Source: Gemmatimonadota bacterium | GTDB lineage: Bacteria; Gemmatimonadota; Gemmatimonadetes; Gemmatimonadales; Gemmatimonadaceae | Length of the DNA: 34,479 nucleotides | Direction: 5' to 3' | Assembly: GCA_028876525.1 (NCBI GenBank) | Contig: JAGWRI010000085.1 | Location: 1-34,479 of the forward strand | Part shown: one piece after another, positions 26,200 to 34,479 of the stretch | Numbering within the stretch: position 1 is the stretch's first letter | Layout of the letters: every line of letters starts with the position of its first letter | The notes under the pieces: generated by a model | Databases searched by the model: none | What the model saw: only the letters and a program-made list of their open reading frames with translations | Told to the model about the DNA's origin: nothing | Program-made: the position numbers and the translations under genes

Positions 26200-27201
26200 G
26201 TGGCCCGCGCCGCCCGCTCCGGCACCCGGCTCGACATCGCGATCGTCGCTCTCTGCGTGGTGCTGTCGCTGCTCGCGCTGGCCCTGCCGCAGCGCACGCG
26301 CGACCCGGTGGCGGGCGCGCTGCGCCGCACCCTGATGGCTCCGCTCGTCACCGTCCAGCGCGGCGCCGAGCAATGGCGCGTGGCGTGGCTCGAATCGGAG
26401 CGCCTGGCCCTGGGGCGGGACACGCTGGCGCTGGCCGCCGCCGACGCCAATGCGCTGCGGCTCGAGAACGACCGCCTGCGCGCCCTGCTCGGCCTGGGCG
26501 GGCGCCTCGGCTGGGGGTTCGTGCCCGCCGAAGCGCTGCAGGAGACCGGGCGCCCGCACGATCTGATCACGTCGCTCGTCCTGAGCGCCGGCAGCAACGC
26601 CGGCATCGCGACCTACAACCCGGTGGTGGGCCCCGACGGCGTGATCGGGCTCGTGCAGTCCACCGATCCGCGGTCCAGCATCGTGATGCTGTTCTCGCAC
26701 CCCGACTTCCGCGTCAGCGCGATGACGGTGGACGGGTCGGTGTTCGGCATCGTGTACCCGCACGCGGGCTCCGGGTCGGAGGCCTATCTCCTCGAGCTGC
26801 GGAACGTCGTGTTCCGCACCCTGCTCAAGCCCGGCACCCTCATCATCACGTCCGGGCTGGGCGGCACCTTCCCGCGCGGGATTCCGATCGGGCACGTGAT
26901 TGCCGAGATCCGGAGCACCGAGGGGTGGTCGCGCACGTATCTGGTGCGACCCACGGCGAATCCGGCCGACGTGACCGCGGTGATGGTAATGACGGCGCAG
27001 CGGGCCGCGCAGGGCGCGGGCAACGTCTGGGCCCTGCCGGCGAGCGCCGACTCGGCGCAGCACCGCCTGGTGACGGTGGCCGACTCGGTGGCCCGGCAGG
27101 CGGCGGCCGTCGAGGCGGCGCGCCAGCGGGCGCACGTCGACAGCCTTCGTGCCGACAGCGCGCGGGCCGATTCGGCGCGGCGCGCCGGAGGCGGGCGATG
27201 A
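26200..27201 (+). CDS. mreC: Rod shape-determining protein MreC
   Basis: GTG start. One TM helix, then coiled coil (DANALRLENDRLRALLGLGG), then MreC core (AGSNAGIATYNPVVGPDGVIGLVQSTDPRSSIVMLFSHPDFRVSAM...ITSGLGGTFPRGIPIGHVI). Confidence 0.95.
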   Translation: MARAARSGTRLDIAIVALCVVLSLLALALPQRTRDPVAGALRRTLMAPLVTVQRGAEQWRVAWLESERLALGRDTLALAAADANALRLENDRLRALLGLGGRLGWGFVPAEALQETGRPHDLITSLVLSAGSNAGIATYNPVVGPDGVIGLVQSTDPRSSIVMLFSHPDFRVSAMTVDGSVFGIVYPHAGSGSEAYLLELRNVVFRTLLKPGTLIITSGLGGTFPRGIPIGHVIAEIRSTEGWSRTYLVRPTANPADVTAVMVMTAQRAAQGAGNVWALPASADSAQHRLVTVADSVARQAAAVEAARQRAHVDSLRADSARADSARRAGGGR

Positions 27202-27692
27202 GCGTCGGCGCCGCGCTCCGCACCGCCGGCGTGGTCGCCGTTCTGGTCGTGCTGCAGTTCGCCGTGCAGCCGCTGGTGCCGTGGCGCGTCTCGCCCGACT
27301 TCCTGGTGATCGCGCTGCTGTATGCGGCGGTGCGGATCCGCCCGGGGGCGGCGGCGGTGCTGGGCTTCGCCCTGGGCCTGGTGACGGATTCGCTCACGCT
27401 GGGCGGATTCGGCGCCGGCGCGTTGGCCATGACGGTCGTGGGATTCGGCGCGTCGTGGCTCAAGGCGGCGTTCTTCGCCGACACGCCCGGCATCAATGCC
27501 GCGTTCCTGTTCGTCGGGAAGTGGGTGTTCGACGTGATCTACGTGCTGGCCCAGCACACGATGCCGCCCGGGCAGATGCTCGCGCAGATCTTCCTCTGGT
27601 CGGTGCTCTCGGCGGCGTTCACCGCGGTGGTCGGGGCGCTGGTGTTCGCGGTCGTGCGCCCCGTCTCGGCGTCCGGGGCGCGGCGGGCGTGA
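27198..27692 (+). CDS. mreD: Rod shape-determining membrane protein MreD
   Basis: Small multi-TM protein between mreC and PBP2: LVPWRVSPDFLVIALLYAAVRIRPGAAAVLGFALGLVTDSLTLGGFGAGALAMTVVGF. Confidence 0.9.
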   Translation: MSVGAALRTAGVVAVLVVLQFAVQPLVPWRVSPDFLVIALLYAAVRIRPGAAAVLGFALGLVTDSLTLGGFGAGALAMTVVGFGASWLKAAFFADTPGINAAFLFVGKWVFDVIYVLAQHTMPPGQMLAQIFLWSVLSAAFTAVVGALVFAVVRPVSASGARRA

Positions 27693-29473
27693 GCTTCCAT
27701 CCCAACGAGGTGGCGCGCCGCGCGCGCATCGCCACGTGGGTGCTGGGCGGGGCGCTGGGCGTGCTCGTGACCGCGTTCTTCCGCACGCAGATCATCCGCA
27801 ATCAGGAGTGGTCGCTGCGGTCGGAGGAGAATCGTCTGCGCGAGGTGCCGCTGCCCGCCCCGCGCGGGAACATCTTCGACCGCACGGGGCGGATCATCGC
27901 CGAGAACGTCGTCGGCTACACCGTCTCGCTCCTGCCGCAGTCGCTGGACTCCCTGCGCGCCACGCTGCAGCGGGTGGGGCAGATGGTGCCGCTGAGCAAG
28001 GGCGAGACCGACGCCGCCCTCCGCCGCTATCGGCGGAACCCCGTGCGGCCCACGGTCATCCTTCCCGACGCCAGCTTCGAGGAGATCTCGGTGCTCGAGG
28101 AGCACCGCATCGATTTCCCGAACCTGATCATCCAGTCGTCGCCCAAGCGGTACTATCCCGACGGGCCGGCGGTGGCGGCGTTCGTGGGCACGGTCGGCGA
28201 GGTGAGCGACTCGGAGCTGGCCCAGCCGGCGTATGCCGACTACAAGCCGGGCCAGCTCATCGGCAAGCAGGGGCTGGAGCGCGAGTACGAGACCACGCTG
28301 CGCGGCCGCGAGGGAAGCCGGTTCGTGGAGGTGGACGCCCGCGGACGCGTGGTCCGCGAAGTCGGGGCGCGCGAGGACCTCCAGCCGCAGCAGGGCCAGC
28401 CGGTGTACACGAACGTCGATCTCGATCTGCAGGAGTACATCGCCCACCTCTTCGCCGACTCCCTGGCCGGCGGCGCGGTGGCGCTCGACCCGCGCACCGG
28501 CGCGGTGCTGGCCCTGTACAGCGCGCCCAGCTGGGACCCCAACCAGTTCGTGGGCGGCGTATCGTACGCCTATTACGATTCGCTGCTGCACGACCCGCGC
28601 GCGCCGCTGTACAACAAGGCCACGCAGGGCACGTATCCGCCGGGCTCGACGTGGAAGCTGGCCACGGCCGTGATCGGGCTCGAGGACAGCCTGGTCACCA
28701 TGGACAGCAAGATGCCGCAGCCGTGCACCGGCCGGTACCTGTTCGGCAACCGGTACTGGCAGTGCTGGGAGCCGACCGGCCATGGGGCCCTCACGCTGGG
28801 CGGGGCCATCGAGAAGTCCTGCGACGTGTACTTCTACCAGCTGGGGCTGCGCATCGGGCTGGGCCGGCTGATCGCCGGCGGGTTGCAGCTGGGGTTCAAC
28901 CAGCCGTCGGGCATCGATCTCCCCGAAGACAACCGCCCGCGGTTCCCCGACCGCCTCAAGTACTTCGATGAGAAGTACGGCCCCCGCGGGTGGACGGCCG
29001 GGGCCACGGTGATGAACATGTCCATCGGCCAGGGGGAGAATTCCCAGACGGTCGTCGACATGGCCAAGTTCTACACGGCGCTGGCCGAGGGCGGGATCGA
29101 GGCCACGCCGCAGATCAGGACCATGGCGCCGGTGCGCAAGCGCGTCTTCGACCTCACGCCCGACGCGCAGGCGGCCATCCGGTCGGCGCTGATGGGCGTC
29201 GTGGAGGCCGGCGGCACGGCGGCCAGCGCGCAGATCAAGGGCGTGATGCTGGCCGGCAAGACGGGCACGGCCCAGACCGGGGTGTTCAGGAACGGCGTCG
29301 AGCTGAATCACGCCTGGTTCGCCGGGTTCGCGCCGGCCGACGATCCCGAGATCGTGGTCGCGGTGATGATCCAGTTCGGCGGCCACGGCCCGCGGGCGGC
29401 GCGCATCGCGTCGTCCATCATCGGGCACTACCTGAAGACCACCCCGACGATGCTGCTGGAGACGGGCGGATGA
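27689..29473 (+). CDS. mrdA: Penicillin-binding protein 2 (elongasome transpeptidase)
   Basis: GTG start. PAPRGNIFDRTGRIIAENV; GKQGLEREYETTLRGREGSRFVEVDARGRVV; active site TYPPGSTWK (SxxK); KSCDVYFYQLG; AGKTGTAQ (KTGT motif). Confidence 0.97.
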   Translation: MSFHPNEVARRARIATWVLGGALGVLVTAFFRTQIIRNQEWSLRSEENRLREVPLPAPRGNIFDRTGRIIAENVVGYTVSLLPQSLDSLRATLQRVGQMVPLSKGETDAALRRYRRNPVRPTVILPDASFEEISVLEEHRIDFPNLIIQSSPKRYYPDGPAVAAFVGTVGEVSDSELAQPAYADYKPGQLIGKQGLEREYETTLRGREGSRFVEVDARGRVVREVGAREDLQPQQGQPVYTNVDLDLQEYIAHLFADSLAGGAVALDPRTGAVLALYSAPSWDPNQFVGGVSYAYYDSLLHDPRAPLYNKATQGTYPPGSTWKLATAVIGLEDSLVTMDSKMPQPCTGRYLFGNRYWQCWEPTGHGALTLGGAIEKSCDVYFYQLGLRIGLGRLIAGGLQLGFNQPSGIDLPEDNRPRFPDRLKYFDEKYGPRGWTAGATVMNMSIGQGENSQTVVDMAKFYTALAEGGIEATPQIRTMAPVRKRVFDLTPDAQAAIRSALMGVVEAGGTAASAQIKGVMLAGKTGTAQTGVFRNGVELNHAWFAGFAPADDPEIVVAVMIQFGGHGPRAARIASSIIGHYLKTTPTMLLETGG

Positions 29474-30726
29474 GCCGCGGTGGACGCATCCGGCTCGACT
29501 GGCCGCTGGTGGCAACGGCGTTCGTGCTGTCGCTCTACGGCATCGCCGTCGTGTATTCGGCCGGGCAAACCGACGTTCCGACGGCGGTGGCGCACGCCTA
29601 CCGCCAGCAGATCGTCTGGTTCGCGCTCGGATTGGGCGCCGCCTACCTCGTGAGCCGCGCGTCGGTGCGGCTGCTCGAATGGGGCACCGTCCCGGCGTAC
29701 GCGGCCACGATCGCCGTGCTCGTCCTGCTGCTGTTCGTGGGCCGGGGCTCGGGCACCGCCGCGGGCACCAAGAGCTGGCTGGTCGTGGGCGGCGTGCGCC
29801 TGGGGCAGCCGTCGGAGCTGGCCAAGATTACCGTCGTGATGATGCTCGCCAAGGTGCTCGCGGCGAACAAGAACGCGCCGCGCTCGCTGGTCGAGCTGTG
29901 GAAGCCGGGCGTGATCGTCGGCCTGCCCTGGCTGCTGATCATGCTGCAGCCCGACCTGGGCACGGGCATCGTGTTCGTCGGCATCTTCTTCGTCATGCTC
30001 TTCTGGACGGGGGTGCGGTGGGAGCTGCTGGTGCTCCTGGCCAGCCCCGTGGTGAGTCTGGTGCTGGCGTTCAGCACGGGGCTGTGGGGCGCCTGGTTCC
30101 TGCTCCTCCTGGCCCTGGTGGTCTGGTACAAGCCCTACGTCTGGGAGAGCGTGTTCCTGGTGGGCGCCAACGTCGTGTCGGGGGTGGTCGCGCCGCTCAT
30201 CTGGAACCACCTCGAGCCCTACCGGCAGGCGCGATTCAAGGCCTTCCTCGACCCGTCGAGCGATCCCCTGCGCACCGGGTATCACGTGATCCAGTCGCAG
30301 GTGGCCATCGGGTCGGGCGGGTGGCTCGGGAAGGGATTCACGATGGGCACGCAGAAGCGCCTCGCCTTCCTGCCCGAGCAGCACACCGACTTCATCTTCT
30401 CCGTGGTGGGCGAGGAACTGGGGTTCGTGGGCGTCACCGTGGCGCTGGCGCTGTTCGGCTTCCTGTTCTACCGCACGGTGCGCGTGGCGGCGCGGGCGAG
30501 CGATTCGTACAGCAGCCTCGTGGCCTTCGGCCTGCTCGGGCTCTGGTTCACGCACGTGATGGAGAACGTGGGGATGACGCTCAACCTCACGCCGGTCACC
30601 GGCATCCCGCTGCCGTTCTTCAGCTACGGCGGGTCGTTCATGTTCTCCTGCTGGCTGGCCGTGGGGATCCTGGCGCGGATCTCGAGCGAGGGCCGGGGCG
30701 GGAGCGAGGGGCAGATCGCCCTCTGA
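29470..30726 (+). CDS. rodA: SEDS peptidoglycan glycosyltransferase RodA
   Basis: LGQPSELAKITVVMMLAKVLA; LQPDLGTGIVFVGIFF; YHVIQSQVAIGSGGWLGKGF; QKRLAFLPEQHTDFIFSVVGEELGF; GIPLPFFSYGGSFMFSCWLAVGIL. Confidence 0.97.
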   Translation: MSRGGRIRLDWPLVATAFVLSLYGIAVVYSAGQTDVPTAVAHAYRQQIVWFALGLGAAYLVSRASVRLLEWGTVPAYAATIAVLVLLLFVGRGSGTAAGTKSWLVVGGVRLGQPSELAKITVVMMLAKVLAANKNAPRSLVELWKPGVIVGLPWLLIMLQPDLGTGIVFVGIFFVMLFWTGVRWELLVLLASPVVSLVLAFSTGLWGAWFLLLLALVVWYKPYVWESVFLVGANVVSGVVAPLIWNHLEPYRQARFKAFLDPSSDPLRTGYHVIQSQVAIGSGGWLGKGFTMGTQKRLAFLPEQHTDFIFSVVGEELGFVGVTVALALFGFLFYRTVRVAARASDSYSSLVAFGLLGLWFTHVMENVGMTLNLTPVTGIPLPFFSYGGSFMFSCWLAVGILARISSEGRGGSEGQIAL

Positions 30727-30771
30727 CCGGGGGCTCTTCCCCCCTCGGGACGCCCCCCACACATTTGATCA

Positions 30772-31635
30772 ATGGCTTGGTTCCGGAAGGAAAAGAAGCC
30801 CCGCCAACCGCGGCGCGAAAAGCTCGAGATCCCCGCCGACGTCTGGGAGAAGTGCGAGGCGTGCGGGCACACCGACATCCGCGAGAAGTTCGTGCGGAAT
30901 CTCAACGTGTGCCCGAGCTGCGACCACCACCGGCGCATCCGCGCCGGCGAGTACGCCGCCATCCTGCTCGACGACGGCACGATCGAGGAGCTGGAGGAGA
31001 GCCTCCGGTCCACCGATCCGCTCGGCTTTCCCGAGTACCCGGCCCGCCTCAAGAAGGCCGCCAAGAACGCCGGCGACGCCGACGCGTTGCTCGCCGTGGG
31101 CGGGATGATGGACGGCGCGCCGGTGAACCTGGGCGTCATGGATTTCGCCTTCATGGGCGGCTCGATGGGGTCCGTGGTCGGCGAGAAGATCGCCCGTCTG
31201 GGGCAGCGCTCGCTGGAGCGGAAGTACCCGCTGATCATCGTCTCCGCCTCCGGCGGCGCGCGCATGCAGGAGGGCGTTCTGTCCCTGATGCAGATGGCCA
31301 AGGTGTCGGCCATGCTCGCCCAGCTGGCCGAGCGGCGAATCCCGTACGTCTCGATTCTCACCAACCCCACCACCGGCGGCGTGAGCGCCAGCTACGCCAT
31401 GCTCGGCGACGCGATCATCGCCGAGCCCGGCGCCGTGATCGGGTTCGCCGGCCCGCGCGTCATCAAGCAGACCCTCGGCCAGGACCTGCCCGAGGGATTC
31501 CAGACGTCGGAATTCCTGCTCGACCATGGCATGCTGGACACGGTCGTCCATCGAAAGGAACTCAAGAAGACGGTGAGCCAGCTGCTCCGTCACATGTCCG
31601 GGAAGCCGGCGGCGGCGGGGTGGACGTCGACCTGA
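30772..31635 (+). CDS. accD: Acetyl-CoA carboxylase carboxyltransferase subunit beta
   Basis: Zinc finger CEACGHTDIREKFVRNLNVCPSCDHHRRI; MDFAFMGGSMGSVVGEKI; SASGGARMQEGVLSLMQMAKVSAML; TNPTTGGVSASYAMLGDAIIAEPGAVIGFAGPRVIKQT. Confidence 0.97.
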   Translation: MAWFRKEKKPRQPRREKLEIPADVWEKCEACGHTDIREKFVRNLNVCPSCDHHRRIRAGEYAAILLDDGTIEELEESLRSTDPLGFPEYPARLKKAAKNAGDADALLAVGGMMDGAPVNLGVMDFAFMGGSMGSVVGEKIARLGQRSLERKYPLIIVSASGGARMQEGVLSLMQMAKVSAMLAQLAERRIPYVSILTNPTTGGVSASYAMLGDAIIAEPGAVIGFAGPRVIKQTLGQDLPEGFQTSEFLLDHGMLDTVVHRKELKKTVSQLLRHMSGKPAAAGWTST

Positions 31636-32909
31636 CCGAGTACCAGGCCGCGCTGCAGTACCTGTTCGCGCGCACCACCGGCGGATACAAGTTCGGCCTC
31701 GAGCGCACGCTGGCCCTGCTCGCGGCCATGGACGATCCCCATCTCGCCGTCCCCGTGCTGCACGTGGCGGGCACCAACGGCAAGGGGAGCGTCGTGGCCA
31801 CGGCCGCCGCCCTGCTCGCCGCCAGGGGGCTCCGCGTGGGCCGCTACACGTCGCCGCATCTCGTGGATTTCCGCGAGCGCATCGTGGCCGGCGACGCGCC
31901 CATTTCCGGCGATCGGGTGACCGCGTTCGTGCGGCGGTGGACTCCGTTGGTCGAGGAGCTGGGCGCGACCTTCTTCGAGGCCACCACCGCGCTGGCCTTC
32001 GAGTACTTCCGCGAGCAGGGCGTGGACTTGGCCCTCATCGAAACGGGGCTCGGTGGCCGCCTCGACACGACCAACGTCGTGGTGCCGGCGGCCGCCGGGG
32101 TGGTCTCGATCGGTTTCGACCACATGGAGTACCTCGGCAACACGCTCGAGGAGATCGCGGCCGAGAAGGCGGGAATCTTCAAGCCGGGGCGCCCGGCGGT
32201 GATCGGCGAGCCCGACCCGCGAATCCGCGCCCTGCTCGCCGAGCGCGCGCGGGCCGCGGGCGCGTCGGAGGTGCGCGTGGTGGCGGAGCGGATGCGGATC
32301 GAGGGGCTGGCGGTGGACGACCGGGGCACGGAATTCACGCTCACCGGGCTCGGCGACACGCGCCGCCTGCGCACCCCCCTCACCGGGGTCCATCAGGCGC
32401 CCAACCTCGCCTTCACGCTGGACTGGCTCGACGCCGCGGGGCCGCGCTACGCGGTGCCGCTGGCCGAGGCGGGGGCGCACCTGCAGGGCATCGCCATCCC
32501 GGGGCGCTTCCAGCGAATCGGGCGCTACCTGTTCGACGTGGCGCACAACGCGGCCGGTGCCCGGGTGCTGGCCGAGACGCTGCGCCGGGTCCAGCCGGCC
32601 CAACCCGTGGTGGCGGTGGTGTGCGCCCTGCGCGACAAGGAGTGGCCGGAGATGCTGCTCGCCCTGCGCGACCGGGCGGAGCGGTTCGTGCTCACCAACG
32701 CGCCCACGGCCCCCGAGAGCCGGGCCTGGGAGCTGGCCGAGGTGGCGACGTTCGCCCTGCGGGAGGGGATTCCCCACCTGGTGGAGCCGGATTTCGATCG
32801 CGCGCTGGGGGAGATGACGGCGGGCGCGGCGACGGTGCTCGTGACGGGGTCCTTTCACACGGTGGGGGACGCCATGGCGCGCTTGCACGTATCTCCGCTT
32901 CCCCAATAG
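31620..32909 (+). CDS. folC: Bifunctional folylpolyglutamate/dihydrofolate synthase
   Basis: HVAGTNGKGSVVATAAALL P-loop; GRYTSPHLVDFRERI; LIETGLGGRLDTTNVV; SIGFDHMEYLGNTLEEIAAEKAGIFKPGRPAV. GTG start overlaps accD by 16 bp. Confidence 0.94.
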   Translation: MDVDLTEYQAALQYLFARTTGGYKFGLERTLALLAAMDDPHLAVPVLHVAGTNGKGSVVATAAALLAARGLRVGRYTSPHLVDFRERIVAGDAPISGDRVTAFVRRWTPLVEELGATFFEATTALAFEYFREQGVDLALIETGLGGRLDTTNVVVPAAAGVVSIGFDHMEYLGNTLEEIAAEKAGIFKPGRPAVIGEPDPRIRALLAERARAAGASEVRVVAERMRIEGLAVDDRGTEFTLTGLGDTRRLRTPLTGVHQAPNLAFTLDWLDAAGPRYAVPLAEAGAHLQGIAIPGRFQRIGRYLFDVAHNAAGARVLAETLRRVQPAQPVVAVVCALRDKEWPEMLLALRDRAERFVLTNAPTAPESRAWELAEVATFALREGIPHLVEPDFDRALGEMTAGAATVLVTGSFHTVGDAMARLHVSPLPQ

Positions 32910-32917
32910 CTTTAGGG

Positions 32918-34183
32918 ATGGCCAAAGGCGCCCTTCCCGGTTTCCGCGATTTCTATCCCCAGGAGCTGGCCGAGCGGGCCTATCTGCTCCGCACCTGGCG
33001 CGACGTCGCCCGTCGGTTCGCGTTCGTGGAGTACGACGGCCCGCCCCTCGAGCCCCTCGAGCTCTACACCAGGAAGAGCGGCGAGGAGATCGTGGGGCAG
33101 CTATATAATTTCGTAGATAAAGGCGGGCGGGAAGTGGCCCTCCGGCCCGAAATGACGCCGACCTTCGCCCGCATGGTGGCCGACAAGGCCAACGCCCTGC
33201 GCAAGCCGGTCCGCTGGTTCAGCGTGCCCCAGCTCTTCCGCTACGAGCGCCAGCAGAAGGGCCGCCTGCGCGAGCACTTCCAGCTCAACGTGGACCTCGT
33301 GGGCGAGAGCGACGTGACCGCCGATGCCGAGCTGCTGGCCGTGGCCGTCGAGATCGTGCGCGCCCTGGGCCTGACGCAGAACGACGTGCGCGCGCGGGTG
33401 TCCGACCGCCGGCTGCTGCGTGCCCTGCTCGGCGCCCTCGGCGTGCCCGAGGGGCAGGCGCCGGCCGTGTTCGGCGTGATCGACAAGATCGAGCGGCAGC
33501 CGCTGGAGATCTCGCGCGAGAAGCTGGCCGCGCTGGGGCTCGGGCAGGCCGCGGTGGACGCGATCGTCGGCCTCACGGGCCGCGTCTCGCTGGAGCGGCT
33601 GCGGGCCGACTACGGGACGGTGCCCGACGTGGCGGAGCGGCTGGCCGATCTCGAGCGGTACTTCGGCTACCTGCGCGCCCTCGGGGTGGGCGAGTGGGTG
33701 GACCTCGATCTCAAGATCGTGCGCGGACTGGCGTACTACACCGGCATCGTGTTCGAGCTGTTCGACGCCCATGGGGAGTTTCGCGCCATCTGCGGGGGCG
33801 GCCGGTACGACACGCTGCTCGAGTCGCTGGGCGGCGTGGACCTCCCGGCGCTCGGCTTCGGGATGGGCGACGTGGTGCTGGGCGAGCTGCTCCGCAAGCG
33901 CGGGCTGATGCACGCCGAGCGCTCGGCCGCCGACTACTGGGTGGCGTACAGCGACCCGGCACAACTCGGCCAGGCCATGGAGCTCGCCGGAGCGCTGCGC
34001 CGCGGCGGCGCGAGCGTCGAGTACGCGCTCAAGGCGCAGCAGCTGGGCCGCCAGCTCAAGGCCGCCGCGGCGGCCGGGGTGCCCGAGGCGGTGATCGTGC
34101 GCGAGGACCACGCGCTGATTCTCAAGTCCCTCGCCTCGGGCGAGGAGCGAACCGTTAGATTGCGCGAAGGGCGGCTGGTCTGA
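32918..34183 (+). CDS. hisS: Histidyl-tRNA synthetase
   Basis: GALPGFRDFYPQELAERAYL; ALRPEMTPTFARMVADK; FRYERQQKGRLREHFQLNVDLVGE; IVRGLAYYTGIVFELFD; CGGGRYDTLLESLGG...PALGFGMGDVVL. Confidence 0.96.
   Translation: MAKGALPGFRDFYPQELAERAYLLRTWRDVARRFAFVEYDGPPLEPLELYTRKSGEEIVGQLYNFVDKGGREVALRPEMTPTFARMVADKANALRKPVRWFSVPQLFRYERQQKGRLREHFQLNVDLVGESDVTADAELLAVAVEIVRALGLTQNDVRARVSDRRLLRALLGALGVPEGQAPAVFGVIDKIERQPLEISREKLAALGLGQAAVDAIVGLTGRVSLERLRADYGTVPDVAERLADLERYFGYLRALGVGEWVDLDLKIVRGLAYYTGIVFELFDAHGEFRAICGGGRYDTLLESLGGVDLPALGFGMGDVVLGELLRKRGLMHAERSAADYWVAYSDPAQLGQAMELAGALRRGGASVEYALKAQQLGRQLKAAAAAGVPEAVIVREDHALILKSLASGEERTVRLREGRLV

Positions 34184-34479
<296 letters not shown>

Noticed and set aside
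29679-31619. N-terminal ~650 codons of the 1076-aa ORF (29679-32909)
   Set aside because: Only the part from 31620 onward is FolC. The upstream part is the wrong frame through rodA and accD.
33104-33109. Perfect TATAAT inside hisS
   Set aside because: Encodes LYNF in a conserved HisRS stretch, and there is no acceptable -35 17 nt upstream (GCGAGG). Treated as coincidental.

Overview
The window is GC-rich and gene-dense, and it consists almost entirely of bacterial housekeeping operons. Gene content and order suggest something like Gemmatimonadota, but that is inference only. In order it contains: (1) the 3' end of a biotin carboxylase gene, a TRAM-domain/[4Fe-4S] RNA m5U-methyltransferase and a biotin carrier protein, all overlapping, then a PD40/TolB-like beta-propeller; (2) on the minus strand, a phosphate-uptake cluster (outer-membrane porin, pstS, pstC, pstA, two tandem pstB genes, phoU) with two matching 11-bp-period direct repeats that look like PHO boxes; (3) a divergent MFS transporter; (4) rplM-rpsI, then rpsB-tsf-pyrH-frr-uppS-cdsA-dxr-rseP; (5) rpsO-pnp-M16 peptidase; (6) ald; (7) mreB-mreC-mreD-mrdA-rodA; (8) accD-folC-hisS and the 5' end of an archaeal/eukaryal-type proS. 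I see no tRNA or rRNA genes, CRISPR array, mobile element, defence island or biosynthetic gene cluster. I did not find a clearly new multi-gene system. The best leads are regulatory: the putative Pho-box pair linking the porin to pst, a perfect palindrome that exactly fills the MFS promoter spacer, a heptad-repeat intergenic region before mreB, ribosomal-protein leaders, and unusual charged tails on PNPase and S2. All calls come from reading the sequence and the supplied ORF track; no database search was run.
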